The notes: generated by a model not told the origin, from the letters alone. DNA of 64,000 bases from Knufia peltigerae (GCA_030247855.1 JAPDRN010000050.1:1-64000), one strand, 5' to 3'. Positions 53,540 through 64,000 are shown, numbered from the stretch's first letter. Numbers and translations: made by a program.

Positions 53540-53984
53540 TGATATTTCACTAGAGGTTGGGGGATTAATTTGAGTAGAAGGTGTCTTTGACAGAGCGATT
53601 GCTATTGCATCGGTCCTGGTCATCAATGAATCACGAAGTTATGAATGTGCTAGTTGCATAGATTGAGATTTGCGGTTCGTTTGTTCCTTTGCAACTTTTG
53701 GTGAACTTGAGTCATCTGAATTTCCACAATCGATCACAAAAACTTACTCCCTTCAAACTCAAGGTAACGAGTATGCAGACAGCGCAAATTTATCAGCCTT
53801 TCTTTGAGGAGTTCAAGAGTACGTGCCCGCGTCAGTCTAACTTGGCGCTCACTGTGACTGATGATTACTGAGCGCCGACAAGATGTTTCTCTTCTAGACT
53901 ATACAAATGCGCTTGGCACATTGTCCCTTCCCTCATCTCCTCCTTTGTCCTGCCATCAATCGAACCGTTTCCCTCAAAGACAAC
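53540..53984. other. Intergenic, no confident gene
   Basis: A possible exon at 53774-53815 (MQTAQIYQPFFEEF) with donor GTACGT and an acceptor at 53899 would lead into a different frame than the accepted downstream gene and terminate near 54012, so it is left out. Confidence 0.4.
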
Positions 53985-54380
53985 ATGGCCAGAATGTTCA
54001 CGTACAACCCTAACAAACTGAACCCTACCTTTTGGAAGACGGGACCTATGTGGGACGACTCCGAAGACGTTTTTGAATATGCCGACTTGATCTTCGACTA
54101 TTACACCAATCTTCTCGAGACGGGGGAGGCTACCGACGCCGAGGTTGAACGGTTTCTCGATCTCGTCACGGCTGACCACCAGTTCTTCGGCCAGGCCATC
54201 TTTGCGATGCCCATCCTGCAGGAACGGCAGTCCGCTCAACCGCCCCCCGATGCTCACCGTTTCGTCCACCGCGTCTACGTCCGCACGTACTTCATCCGGG
54301 CAAAATGGGCAGATCGGCATTGGTACTTGAATCGAAACATCCCTTGTGGGTTCTGGAGCCGCATCGAAGGTCAGGGTTGA
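53985..54380 (+). CDS. Small hypothetical protein
   Basis: 131 codons from the ATG at 53985. The sequence looks protein-like: aromatic-rich, helical and acidic (LNPTFWKTGPMWDDSEDVFEY, then FDYYTNLLETGEATDAEVERFLDLV), unlike the antisense frame, which is 220 codons long but compositionally odd. I do not recognise a family. The last 40 residues (VHRVYVRTYFIRAKWADRHW...) may run into unspliced sequence, so the 3' end is uncertain, and an upstream exon may exist. There is no signal peptide or membrane segment. It lies between FYV10 and the complex I 9.5 kDa gene. Confidence 0.45.
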   Translation: MARMFTYNPNKLNPTFWKTGPMWDDSEDVFEYADLIFDYYTNLLETGEATDAEVERFLDLVTADHQFFGQAIFAMPILQERQSAQPPPDAHRFVHRVYVRTYFIRAKWADRHWYLNRNIPCGFWSRIEGQG

Positions 54381-55258
54381 AGTCATGGCGAGGGAAAAGG
54401 AGTGGCAGTTCATCACAACGGGGGAGGACATGGCAGCATGATCTGGAAAGGGGACGCTCGAGCTCAAAAGGGGGGTCTCGTTGGTCAAGAAGTGAGATGA
54501 AAAACAGACTTTGATCCCTCGAATCATGGCTGCAAGGCTCAGGAGCAGTCATCGAGTAACAAGGACTGTCAAGAGCTTGACCGGGACATCTTGGTTGATA
54601 ACAAGAGAGGATTCAAAGTCTTACTAGCTCCTGGGATCAACGGAGGTAAATTTCATGAAGACGGAATACTTGGGTGGGTTCTGGAAGGTATCCCAAGAGC
54701 TGGATGTTACTGTTGCTTGCTGATCTGCCAAATCATCCGGAGGGCAGCGGAATAGTCCATGACAGAAATGAACATGCAGATGCAGAACATGAGAACCTGA
54801 GAAGTGATACCCCTTGTGATGGTGATCTCCTGTACTCGTACCAGACATTGATCAAGTCATTGACGAAATACTCTACCGTACAATATACGCCAAGTTCTAC
54901 GGCGGGTCTTTCCGACCTTGAACCTTCGTCCCTTGGATCTTGGAGTTTCCCATCCCGCAGCCGACGACCAGATCGAAGAAGAATAGTTTCCCAGTACACG
55001 AAATAGCTCAAGTAGCGCGGTCGTTCGACGAGCTTTACGGAGTACGAGACGAAGGAGCTTGACGTCCCCTCGAAGTCTGAATCCCGTAAGAGGTCGCCGT
55101 ATCTCTCCCCCACGCCCGAACAACCACCAGACGCACCCGGAGCTTCTTGTCCTTTCCGTACCTCTCGCTCTCCCAAACCCAAGAGCACGACAACGAGTAA
55201 GAGGCGGATTGCCTCCCTTTGAGATCCTCGACACACAAAAAGAACATACACCTCGAAC
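54381..55258. other. Intergenic, upstream of the complex I 9.5 kDa gene
   Basis: No gene supported. TACGGAGTAC at 55036-55045 is a copy of the dispersed word. The 3' half is the promoter of the complex I gene. Confidence 0.5.
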
Positions 55259-55704
55259 ATGTCCGGAATCCCCCAGCGCTTCTGGGGTCAACCCATCACG
55301 TACCTGCGGTGGTGCATGCACGAGAAACCCGCCATCTTCTGGAGCTGCGTGTTAGGCGCAATGGGCCCGGCTTCGTTCCTCGTCATCCCGCCGCTGAGGA
55401 GATGGGCCGGTGACGAGGATCCTCCCAAGATTCCTCTGACCTATCCCGGTAAGTGTTTTTGTCCCTTTTGGAAGAATAGAGCTCGGTGTCGGAGAGAGGA
55501 GGATGTACAGACACGTCCGCACGATAGGTGAATGGAAACGCAAAGACCGGGTCGCAAGGACCTGCAAAAGAAAAAGAGATATGCAGCTCTACAGTCTATA
55601 TCGCAAGTGGCATGAATTTGGAGAGTCGACGGCTGACCATTCTTTGTTTTATAGTGCCCACTGGACCTAGAAAGATACCAGAAGGTTTCGACGATCCGAA
55701 ATGA
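55259..55704 (+). CDS. NADH:ubiquinone oxidoreductase 9.5 kDa subunit
   Basis: Two exons: 55259-55448 and 55655-55704, giving 79 codons. The 206-nt intron (GTAAGT...TTATAG) splits the Gly/Val junction LTYP|VPTGPRKIPEGFDDPK. The start MSGIPQRFWGQPITYLRW is the hallmark of the fungal complex I 9.5 kDa accessory subunit (NDUFA3-like). One transmembrane segment (PAIFWSCVLGAMGPASFLVIPP) lies at about residues 24-45. It is an accessory subunit in the membrane arm of mitochondrial complex I. Length matches the family. Confidence 0.92.
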
Positions 55705-56546
55705 GTTGTCATCACGCTTGAAATGGGATTGGTATGGCTACGCTTGTGCTTGAGACCTGGACAGAGTCAATTTCACACCTAGGGGCCAAGATATGTCGGG
55801 AGGAACTCGGAAGAAGAGAGACACTTCATACGAGAAGAGGGGAGAGCTAAGCAGGGGAATTTTATTTTAGCGGTTACAAAGATCAGAAGAAGGATTTTGA
55901 CAAGATCATCACACTGCATTACCTGCTGGGTTGTATATATGCTTATTCGTCTCTCTTCCCCTCGAAAGAAGGAAAAGGAAGAGAGGCGGAACAGAAAGAA
56001 GAAAAGACATACCAGAAATAAAAATTCAACGAAACATGGAAAGCATTCGAATGATATTGACTGTTTGATCTGCACTATTCATGTCGCACGCACGATGCCA
56101 CATAATTAGCACATAATACTCGGTGCGACTCCCGTGGGATTGTTCAGTCCTGAAAAAGACTCATAATTCTCTCTCCTCTCTTCTTGAGCAGAAAGAGGCC
56201 AAGAACAAGCATAAACCGGGAGTCCAAGTCAATCCAATCCAGTATCCGGTATCCAGATCATTCAGCCTTTCTATCCCGCGCAGCAACAAGAACGCATAGA
56301 GTCGTCAAAAAAATGGAAGGCAATTCTCCCCGGTCATATTCAGCCCGTCCCAGTCTTTGGCCGGTCACCAGGAAGGATAGACATTCCCAAGCACCCATTT
56401 TCGTTCTCGTGGTCGTAGTAAGTGTCTCGCCATGGAAAGCAAGTTCAACCGGGCGTTGCTGGTAGAGTAATTATCAAAAATGTTAACCCTCGAGCATCGT
56501 CTCGTGTCGTGTCGTGTCGTTGCCTTGGGTACTGAGTCTTCGGTAC
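55705..56546. other. Convergent 3' intergenic region
   Basis: Between the complex I subunit and BTB gene stops. It holds an AG/GAAAA-rich tract around 55966-56020 and a CGTGT repeat (GTCTCGTGTCGTGTCGTGTC) near 56500. No gene was seen. Confidence 0.5.
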
Positions 56547-58325
56547 TCAATAGTTGTCCTCGTCCATGAAATCCATATTGTCCTCTGGCACAAACATTCC
56601 ACTCTCGTCTCCGTCGTCAAAGACATCATCGCTAATCAGACCGCCGATACCGCCGACGACACCGCCGACAGTACCAAGACTGCCAGCCGCCCCGGCGACG
56701 CCCAAAGCGACACCGTCAAAGTCGAACCCTTGATGAGCGCCGCCGTCATCATTCATCATGCCCTGGATGTCGTCGTCGTCGCCATAGCCCTCATCATCGT
56801 CATCGTCAACATCATCAACCAAGACTCTTCTTGCACGTTTCTTTCCTCGTTGATGATTTCTCGGACTTTGGGTCTTTTGTGACTTTCTTGACGGTGTATG
56901 TGTTTGACCATGACCATGACCACCGGTGGTAGCTGCTAGCATGTCATTCTCATGGCCCAAGACATCATACAATTGTCTCAACTCTTCGTCTTGACGTCTT
57001 CTCTTGTTGTTGTGGCCTGCCGCCCCGGAAGCCGACCCTGAACCCGAAGTGGCAGCGGGAAACCAAGGCATGTCTTCCTTTTCCACCCGGGCACAAGTCA
57101 ACCAGGTGATTTCGTGGTCCGAACGTTTCAGGTGAGTACGTTCCTCCATCAGTTCGCTGACAAACTGTTTGACGTCCTCCTTGAGCACGCCCATGTTGGC
57201 CTCCAGGACGTGGCAAGCCTTGATGCTCATCGGGAAGTACTGGTGGAAGGTCTTGAAGTCGAGGTGGGTCAGGTAGGCGCCGCCCCCCTCGTGGAGGGCG
57301 CTGTAGAAGTTGAGACCGCCGTCGGGGGCCCGGCGGGTGCGGTCGTCGCTGACGTTCTGGGCGAACCACTGCCTGAAGAAACAGACGCTCATCCACATGT
57401 AAATGTCGCCGCTGTAGGAGGGGCGACCGGGCTTCTCGGCCGCCGTCCGCATCATGAACTGAGGGTAGTGGCCCAGGATGCGCATCTCGATGGCCTCCTT
57501 GGCGAGCGCCAACTCTTCGGCCTTGCGGTCCAGCACCGCTCGGATGTCACCGCCGATCCGGTCCTTGTCCTCCTCCGCGATCACCCCCCACTGTCCGACG
57601 AGGTGGACGGCGGCCTCGCGGTAGATGGAAGGGGACCGCACGCGCCGGCCCAGCTCGATCCACACCACCGGGTTGCCCATGATCGACGTCCACAGGACCT
57701 GGTCCTGGCGCATCAGGGCGAGGTCGACGATGTCGCGCACGTGGTCGATCGCGCTGACAGACTCCGCAACCTCGATCAGCGCCATGACGCACGTGAGCAC
57801 CGACGCCAACGACCCGTCGTCGAAGCGCGGTTCCCGGTTGTAAAACACCCCAAAGAGCCAGTCCCACGACTGGTTGGTCATGCTTTCCACCTTGCCATTT
57901 TCAAAGTTGGGCACCAGAGGGAGGGAAGACCGGGCCGACCGGCCGGATTCGTTGACGTCCTGGAGTACAAGAAAATCATCAGTTGGATGTGCTCCAAAAG
58001 TTCTACGAGAACCAAGACGAACCAAACCAGAAGAGACAGCAAGGGAAGGGGGCAAATGGGGGTGAGACTGTACAATGCGAATGAACCGTCCTGGTCCTTC
58101 TTCTCCTGGAATGTTTTGCAATTCAAATCGATAAGAAGCTGCATTCTCCCGACGAGCTTGTGCGTTGAGTCGAGGAGGCGGTCTTGCCGCAATCTGGTCT
58201 GCAAACCATTGGGAGTGCGTCGAAAGGACTTGTGAATGGAGTTTGTAGTACTGAGTCGTCGAGACAATCAGAAGGACATCCCCGTCACCAAACTTGGGAA
58301 AGCCTTGAGTTGAAGATACCGCCAT
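56547..58325 (-). CDS. BTB/POZ-domain protein
   Basis: Two exons: 58325-58074 and 57959-56547, giving 554 codons. Start is the ATG at 58325 because the frame further upstream opens with GTG. The 114-nt intron (GTACAG...CTCCAG) is a multiple of three without stops. Removing it joins FIRI to DVNESGRSARSSLP and deletes a Pro/Ser stretch unlike the rest. The N-terminal BTB opens with KFGDGDVLLIVSTTQYYKLHSQVLSTHSQWFADQI. The middle is helical (SWDWLFGVFYNREPRF, VESVSAIDHVRDIVDLAL-like). The C-terminal 150 residues contain a basic KKRARR stretch beside acidic DDVDDDDDEGYGDDDD, suggesting a nuclear protein. It is a fungal-type BTB protein without kelch or MATH; role unknown. Confidence 0.83.
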   Translation of the reverse strand: MAVSSTQGFPKFGDGDVLLIVSTTQYYKLHSQVLSTHSQWFADQIAARPPPRLNAQARRENAASYRFELQNIPGEEGPGRFIRIVQSHPHLPPSLAVSSGLVRLGSRRTFGAHPTDDFLVLQDVNESGRSARSSLPLVPNFENGKVESMTNQSWDWLFGVFYNREPRFDDGSLASVLTCVMALIEVAESVSAIDHVRDIVDLALMRQDQVLWTSIMGNPVVWIELGRRVRSPSIYREAAVHLVGQWGVIAEEDKDRIGGDIRAVLDRKAEELALAKEAIEMRILGHYPQFMMRTAAEKPGRPSYSGDIYMWMSVCFFRQWFAQNVSDDRTRRAPDGGLNFYSALHEGGGAYLTHLDFKTFHQYFPMSIKACHVLEANMGVLKEDVKQFVSELMEERTHLKRSDHEITWLTCARVEKEDMPWFPAATSGSGSASGAAGHNNKRRRQDEELRQLYDVLGHENDMLAATTGGHGHGQTHTPSRKSQKTQSPRNHQRGKKRARRVLVDDVDDDDDEGYGDDDDIQGMMNDDGGAHQGFDFDGVALGVAGAAGSLGTVGGVVGGIGGLISDDVFDDGDESGMFVPEDNMDFMDEDNY

Positions 58326-59763
58326 CTTGATTAATGCTGTCACGCGCAGATGATGAGGAGATTATCTCGACGGCGAAAGGGTTGACTAGAGATGGGAAGA
58401 AAGGACTATGAAAGGTGGTCAACACGAAAACAATTCCGAGTCAAGGATTAAGTATGGATGAGACAGACTGAACCTCCTTGGCAGGACAAGGATTTTTTTT
58501 GTCGCCTGGCAGTGAAAAGGATGTAAGGGCGACAAACTTGCTTGAAGTGAAGAGTGAGGCAGGAATGGCGTGTATCAGAGTGACAAGTTGTGAATGTTGT
58601 TAGGCAGTGGACATGAGGCTTGTGTCAGTTTTTGGGAAGATTGGTTTTCTCATTGTAGCTTCATTTGACGCTTACGACCAGAGTAACCCTTGAGCCCAGT
58701 CTTCACATATGTGCTTTCTCCGCTGGTGGGCCCTCGACAAAAGAGGGTGGGATAATAGCGACTTGACAGAAGTAAGAGCAGGGGTCTTCCTTGAGAGAGC
58801 AAGGTCAAACTTCGATGGCGACGGGAGCGTTCTGAAATACAGTCAGTCTGGTCAAAGAGAGATGTCAGTGAAGTGATGCACGAGAGGTAGGATCCAGAGA
58901 TCATGCACGATAAAGGGTCTCGGGGTAATGATCCATGGAAGACTGCAAAAACGCACTGGGTCCAGAAGACGGAGCGCTTCCAGATGACACGACTGAACAG
59001 TGTCAAGTTGTTCCTTAGGTGGGCATGGAGATATTGATGTCTGCGAGATCACTGCAAAACTGGACATGGTGAACAATCAGCTCCAGGCCATGATAGTGGA
59101 CAAAAAGAATGTGCTGAGCAAGAATATAAGTTGGCCAGTCAGGATGAATCGCCAGAAATTAAGCCTGTTTCAATCTGGAAAAGCATCGAGATATTGTCCA
59201 CAGGTGAATTGAGGTTGTTGTATTATCGTAATCATCCGTCTCAACATTGCTTCCAGATACACCATCAATAAATCATCTCAAAAGCACCGACCAGATGCTA
59301 GGTACATAACAATTTCATATTCGCAGAATCCGGCACCGCCATGGTGTATAACAAGTGCGAGGAAAATAAAAAAAAACCCTTTTGAGTGTAATCGAGAAAG
59401 CCTCCTATAATCCAGGAAAAATGCCGACAATGGCAAACTCCAGTATTGATCGCTTTGCTGTATTCCATACGAGCAAGACACGAAACCTGTGGGCAGCTCG
59501 ATAATCGTGGTTCCAGCGTATTCATGGCATCATCAACATTTGAGCATCCGTGCGGTGATCATCCACTGACTTAGAGAAACATCTCTGGATCCGAAAATAT
59601 GTCGTCTTTGATGCTGCGGCAAAAGAGTCCAAGATAGAAAGAGAGTTCCCTGGAGGCATCGGCTCAGCCGACGTTCCTTGCCATGGTACAGAAAATTTTG
59701 AGTGGCCACAAAACCGAGTTTGCAACAATGCATGGAATGGTTAGAGAAGGTATCACCGCCTTA
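58326..59763. other. Intergenic, no gene seen
   Basis: Upstream of the BTB gene and downstream of the RfeG-like gene. A 118-codon minus frame (58650-59006) and others of similar size have no family character. Confidence 0.55.
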
Positions 59764-61214
59764 TCACCTACGGTGACCACGAGGATCAGAATAGCTGGTA
59801 GGATAAGCACCCATTACTTCTCTTCGGGAATCTCCATACGGAGCGGCTATTGGGGCCGAGACTGGTGGTCCTGTTCTAGAAGTATATCCTGGCTGACCAT
59901 ATGCTCCTGGTTGACCGGCACGGCTCATAGATGGAGGCGTCGTATTTCCACCGCCTCCAAAAGCAGTCCTGGGCTCTCGATCTGGGTTGTAGTAGGTGGA
60001 TTGGCCTGGCGGGTAACCTTCTCGGGTGGAAGATATGGCATAAGAATTGGCAGGATAAGGCGGTTCCGGGGGATATCCACTGGTGACTGGTATAGATACA
60101 CGTCCACTGCCAACAGCGCGAGGAGCATCACGAGGATCCGGATCACGGGGATCACGATGCCTGGGAGGCTGGCGAAAATCATCATCATCCAGGTCCATTT
60201 CTCCGGGATATCGACGTTCTCTTTCTTGTCGGGCTTGCATTTCGGCATAAGAACCTACACGATCCTTAGATCGGTTTGCTTGCCAGTCGCTATAAGGCGT
60301 ACCTTGAGAACGACCTTGTCTTGTCCTGCGTTCTCGTTCACGTTGCCATTTGATGGTATCGTCACGAAGGGATTGTTCCATTGCCTACACAGTCTGGTTA
60401 GTACAAATTGTGCCGTCATTACATCATCTCCAGGCGTACCGTTGTGAAAGGGCGATAGGCCTTGACCCAGTAACCAGACCGACCCTACACGCTACGTCAG
60501 CATATTGCACCTACCAGGAAACCAAGTCGATGTGGCGCGTACTTCAGGGTTTCGGCCTGGCCGGCATGTGGCATCCTGTCCAAGGTATTTGCAAATTTCG
60601 TGCTGGATGACTTCTCGATCAATTCCTTCTCCTGGGCAAAAATATTCGGACAATCCGGGGCCTCCTGGCCTGTAACCATCACGATCTCTGGCAACTGGAG
60701 GGTCGATGGTAGTTCGGCTTCGAGATGGTGGCATATCATAATCAGGATCATCTCCGGCATAAGGGGATCTCGACGTGGCTTCTGGCCTCACTTCGCGGTA
60801 CAATTCTCCAGTCCTTGGGTCTCGAAATAGGACATTAGAAGGATCAGGTTCAGCACTCCGACTGTCCACGGCACGATCGGGTCTTGGATTCAATCGTGAG
60901 GCAGTATTTGCTCTCGTGTCTGTCCGGATATCCATACGGTCGTCCATACGGGTGTCTATGCGGGAATCCATACGGGTGTCCATTCTGGTATTCACACGGT
61001 CCATCCGAGGATCAATTCGGGTGTCCATACGGGTATCGATAACATCATTCATCCTGGTATCTCGGTCTATTCGATCGTCCACAACTCTTCTGTCTCTGTC
61101 TCTGTCTCTTGTAGTATCACCACGATCTCTGTGGTCACGCTCGCGAGGTTCTCTTCTGGAGGAGTGGCGAGGCTCGCTGCGGCGGTAATCTGGGTCATCA
61201 ACGTAGCGCGACAT
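59764..61214 (-). CDS. RfeG-like protein with DTRMD-type tandem repeats
   Basis: Three exons: 61214-60543, 60484-60440 and 60384-59764, giving 445 codons. The 45-nt middle exon encodes exactly GRSGYWVKAYRPFTT and completes the conserved core, EYFCPGEGIDREVIQHEIC then KYLGQDATCRPGRNPE then GYWVKAYRPF. I recall this core from Aspergillus proteins annotated as transcription factor RfeG. The N-terminal 100 residues are Arg/Asp-rich, with a degenerate five-residue repeat (D-T-R-M-D, D-T-R-I-D, D-S-R-I-D, D-D-R-M-D) over about residues 54-105, encoded at about 60906-61055. The C-terminal third is Pro/Gly/Tyr/Arg-rich and disordered. Biochemical role is unknown; the name implies a repressor-like nuclear function that the sequence does not prove. 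Confidence 0.78.
60906..61055 (-). repeat. In-frame degenerate tandem repeat encoding D-T-R-M-D units
   Basis: About ten imperfect units of 12-15 nt (GATACCCGTATG-like on the minus strand) lie inside exon 1 of the RfeG-like gene. Variation is mostly at third positions and at the Thr, Met and Ile codons, so the charge pattern is kept. Confidence 0.75.
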
Positions 61215-63274
61215 GCTGCTGGCACAGTCTATAAATGAGTCCTTGGAGGGGCAAGACAGTCCTGGTCCGTTGGGCAGCAATAGTGAGATAATAGACAAAT
61301 AGGGAAATGGATTGTCTCAGGAGAGCACACTCAAGTCGCAGGATCAGCGGCAATCCGGAATCTGGTCAACAAATCCAGTAGACTAAAACGGTCCAGGCGA
61401 ATTCAGATCCACAGGAAAAAAAGCCCCCAGGAGTTCCGGATGGATTGATGTCCAATGGATGTAGAAACAAAGATTGCGTCCTTTAATGAGAGGGACGGAG
61501 TGATGTTTGACAAAGTGGGAGCAAGCTGAGATGTTGTGAGCGGAGGGATGAATTGGGCGCAGGCAGCAATACGCCCTTGTCCCGACTGCAAGAGAAGCAA
61601 ATGAGAGACCAATCGTTATCCACAATGCCAACTTGATATCCTAGCAGTATTAGTTCTATGAGGAAAATCTCTGTTGAATATTCGAGACCCAGATGTCTTC
61701 TGAAAGCTCGAGAATGTGCGTTGCCCGCGATAGTGGGAGAGAGATGGAGGGGAAAGCCGGCGGACCAGGGATTTTGCCAGAGAGGAAGATACCACGCAAG
61801 CTAGAAAAACCTGAGACGACGGTACCGTGGCGTGGGATGATCCAAGAAGCACCGGCGATCCTCTTGATGCCTATGCAAGGCCTGACGGTGGGATGTTGGG
61901 TCGAATAGTCGATGGAGTTAATGGGCTTTTTGTGACGAGGCGAGAAGGAAGATGAGTGCGATGGGCACTGAGAACAGAACCGGCCCAGAGAAAGCAAGGC
62001 AGATGCAGATGTTGCACTGGATCCCAAGGATTCCTCCGCCTCAGAACGAGGCCTCAATGGTTGCGGATTGTCCGTTGGCGCATATGCTAAAGCCATGCTT
62101 AACAAGCCCACCCCCGTCCACTTGACAGCGTGGCGTCTTATCACCAAGAAGCGGACCAGGCTTACCAGGCGACCCAGGCTTCCTTTACTCGTACTTGAGG
62201 CCACCGCCTGTTGTGTTTTCTAAATACTTGATGCTGCAACCAAATCCCCTGCTCAGCCCTGTCTACTATTTCCTGCGCACGACCAGAATGAGACTTCTCC
62301 TCTCTACCACATCGAACCATATCCGTTGTCGCCCGCAAAGCGCTGCACCTCTCCTGCCTGATAAGTGGACTCTGAAGCTGTGACAGGGCGATAGGGCGAT
62401 GACTGTGCGGGAAGCTGAAGATGAACGAAGCGTGGCAATATGGAGAAGAGCTTGGGTTGGCTAGTGAGGCTCGTTTCTAGATGCTCATCCCAAGCGATAG
62501 GCGGATGAGACGCCGATGGTGTGCCGCTTAGGTACCCATCAGCGCCCGGACACAGATGTGTTGGCAGCCCCAGGATACTAGACCGTCTCTTTCAAGCCAT
62601 TGGCCACTTCCTTCAACCAATGTGCGTGGTTTGGGCAGCAACAACTGTCTACGAATCCGACGCAGCATTCCGACAGCCCTCGCGTCATGCGCTTTTTCTT
62701 ACAGTTGGGCATCAAGCGGTAGCCATCCATCCTGACGCCGCATGTGACGCATCACATTGTGCTTCCCCGGCCATACAAACCTAAGGTGGGACGATTGTGG
62801 GATCTTCATGCGATTGCTCGTCACAGATATGAAGCAAGGTAAGAGACTTATGTACTACTAGGGCCAACTTTCAATACCGGCAAATGGCGTACGACAACTC
62901 AAAGGTTTGGATGATCAACCGCGAGGCCTAGACTGGATCTGACAAGTCTGGACGGCAAAAGATGAATTCAAAAGCCTTCATCGCCTGTGACTAGGGAACA
63001 AGACGAATATCCCGTCACTGCTTGAAAGGGATAGGAGAGATCACCGTCTCAACGTCAACATCGGGCATCCGCCCTCAGTTGGGCAGCTGCCTGTGTTACA
63101 CCGTACTTTGAAGGGATACAACGCGCGCCGGCTGTTCGTCTCAGCTCAAGCGTCGCGGACATATATCTCGTGGCATGATCGGCACACGATCCGTTGGTTG
63201 GGGACACGACATTCCACGCTGGGACACACCCTGGGAAATTGGATTGTGAACACCATGAGTGACTCGGACGGCTT
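61215..63274. other. Intergenic, no confident gene
   Basis: This 2.06-kb stretch between the RfeG-like start and the GST-like stop has no convincing gene. A 182-codon minus frame at 61656-62204 has a basic start and one hydrophobic segment but no recognisable family, and it could be chance. Confidence 0.5.
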
Positions 63275-64000
63275 CTACAGTCTCGCATGACTTCCAGGTC
63301 TGAGAGCTTTGACTCTGAACCCCGTCCTTGGGTAATGCAACCGCAGCTCTCGACCCTGTGTCTGGATGCTCAGCACCACCTCGTCCTCGTCGAGACCGAC
63401 GAGTCGTCCCCTGTCGTGATGCTTGGTTCCCGAGTCAGTGGGAAACACTTCTACCTCCGTCCCATGCTGAAACGCCAAAGGATCGTCGATGTCGACCCCA
63501 GGCCCTTTTTGAGCAAAGCCGGCGCTGAGGATACGTTGCACTGCAACATCACCTTTTAGGGAGGCCGGTTTCGGTCTTTGGGCCTTGGCTTCTTGAAGCT
63601 CCTTGTTGAACCTGGCCATCCAGGCAAACACCAGAGGATACTGCTTCTCAGAAATCAACTCCCGCGGCAATGCTCCTTTGAGGCCGTTGAGCCAATCAAA
63701 GGGCCAGATAGCTTACGTTCTCGCATTAGCCAAAGTATAGCCAGCTGCAGTGTACTTTTTGCTCACCTTCGATATCGGCCAGAGTTGGTCGGTCTGTTTT
63801 CAAGACCCATTGCCGTCCGTCCGCTAAGACGGTTGTCTCCAGAAATTTGAAGCCATTTCTGATGGCCGCAAGTGCTTCGGGCCTGTTCGCTGCAATTTGG
63901 TCTTTATTCCATGAGCGACCAGAAAAGTCTTCTCGGTCCTTGGTAAATTTGGGGTCATTCAAAAGTGGCATATTTGTGGGAATGAGCTGAGAGGCTCGGA
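63275..64000 (-). CDS. Glutathione S-transferase-like protein, 5' part beyond the window
   Basis: Two visible exons: from the window edge at 64000 to 63767, and 63711-63275. The 55-nt intron (GTGAGC...CGTAAG) joins ADIE to AIWPFDWLNGLKGALPRE. The frame is open to the edge (ASQLIPTNMPLLNDPKFTKD), so the N-terminal thioredoxin-fold half is missing from the window. The visible C-terminal helical domain (RPTLADIE..AIWPFDWL, YPLVFAWMARFNKEL) follows the all-helical GST C-domain of an uncharacterised fungal GST-like group. A C-terminal extension after about position 63500 adds a small beta-rich region (GTEVEVFPTDSGTKHHDRG ... LHYPRTGFRVKAL). Glutathione dependence cannot be judged without the N terminus. 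Confidence 0.75.

Noticed and set aside
53865..54527. 220-codon minus frame opposite the small hypothetical
   Set aside because: Longer, but its composition is less protein-like than the plus frame and it has no recognisable feature. One of the two is a shadow and I favour the plus strand.
57114..58235. 373-codon plus-strand frame antisense to the BTB gene
   Set aside because: Same GC-rich shadow effect; no motif, and the minus-strand frame has a clear BTB opening.
61656..62204. 182-codon minus frame with one hydrophobic segment
   Set aside because: No family resemblance, low-complexity Ser-rich middle and no supporting neighbour; it could be real but is not supportable.

Overview
The window is nuclear DNA of a filamentous ascomycete (Pezizomycotina; a eurotiomycete such as a chaetothyrialean black yeast is my guess, inferred and not proven). 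The evidence is about 28 eukaryotic genes, most with one to three short introns of 49-115 nt with GT...AG ends, separated by intergenic stretches of 0.3-1.8 kb. Typical Pezizomycotina families are present: two Zn2Cys6 regulators, an RfeG-like protein, the 9.5 kDa complex I subunit, an NCS1 permease and a DUF1479 protein. I found no rRNA, tRNA, CRISPR array or intact transposon.

Layout. 0-10 kb: arrestin-like protein with a C-terminal PPxY (-), Zn2Cys6 regulator (-), MOSC-domain protein (+), Kes1/Osh4-type oxysterol-binding protein (-). 11-16 kb: peroxisomal D-amino-acid oxidase ending in SKL (+), GT31-like glycosyltransferase (+). 15.8-22 kb: a possible nucleobase-metabolism locus made of a nucleoside/guanine-type deaminase (+), an NCS1 nucleobase permease (-), a 2-oxoglutarate/Fe(II) dioxygenase (+) and a second Zn2Cys6 regulator (-). 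The permease and dioxygenase share a promoter containing GATA-type sites. 23-25.4 kb: CRIB-motif protein (-). 25.4-32.1 kb: a 6.8-kb stretch in which I can support no gene.

32-38.3 kb: DUF1479 oxygenase (-) and SDR (+) divergently arranged, a small acidic Cys-containing protein (+), and an orphan polyketide-synthase starter acyltransferase (SAT) domain with Gly in place of the catalytic Cys and no PKS behind it (+). 38.6-49.8 kb is largely housekeeping: RAD1/XPF nuclease (+), a secreted Cys/Ser/Thr-rich protein (+), eIF1A (-), a protein resembling the bacterial RNase P protein (+), COQ6 (-) and a mitochondrial flavin-reductase-like protein (-).

50-64 kb: a stand-alone [2Fe-2S] ferredoxin domain (+), PhyH-type dioxygenase (+), GID/CTLH E3 subunit FYV10 (+), a small hypothetical (+), complex I 9.5 kDa subunit (+), BTB protein (-), RfeG-like protein with DTRMD repeats (-), and a GST-like protein running off the right edge (-). 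Exon borders were worked out by hand from splice consensus plus reading-frame and family continuity. Functions are family-level assignments from memory of motifs, without database searches.
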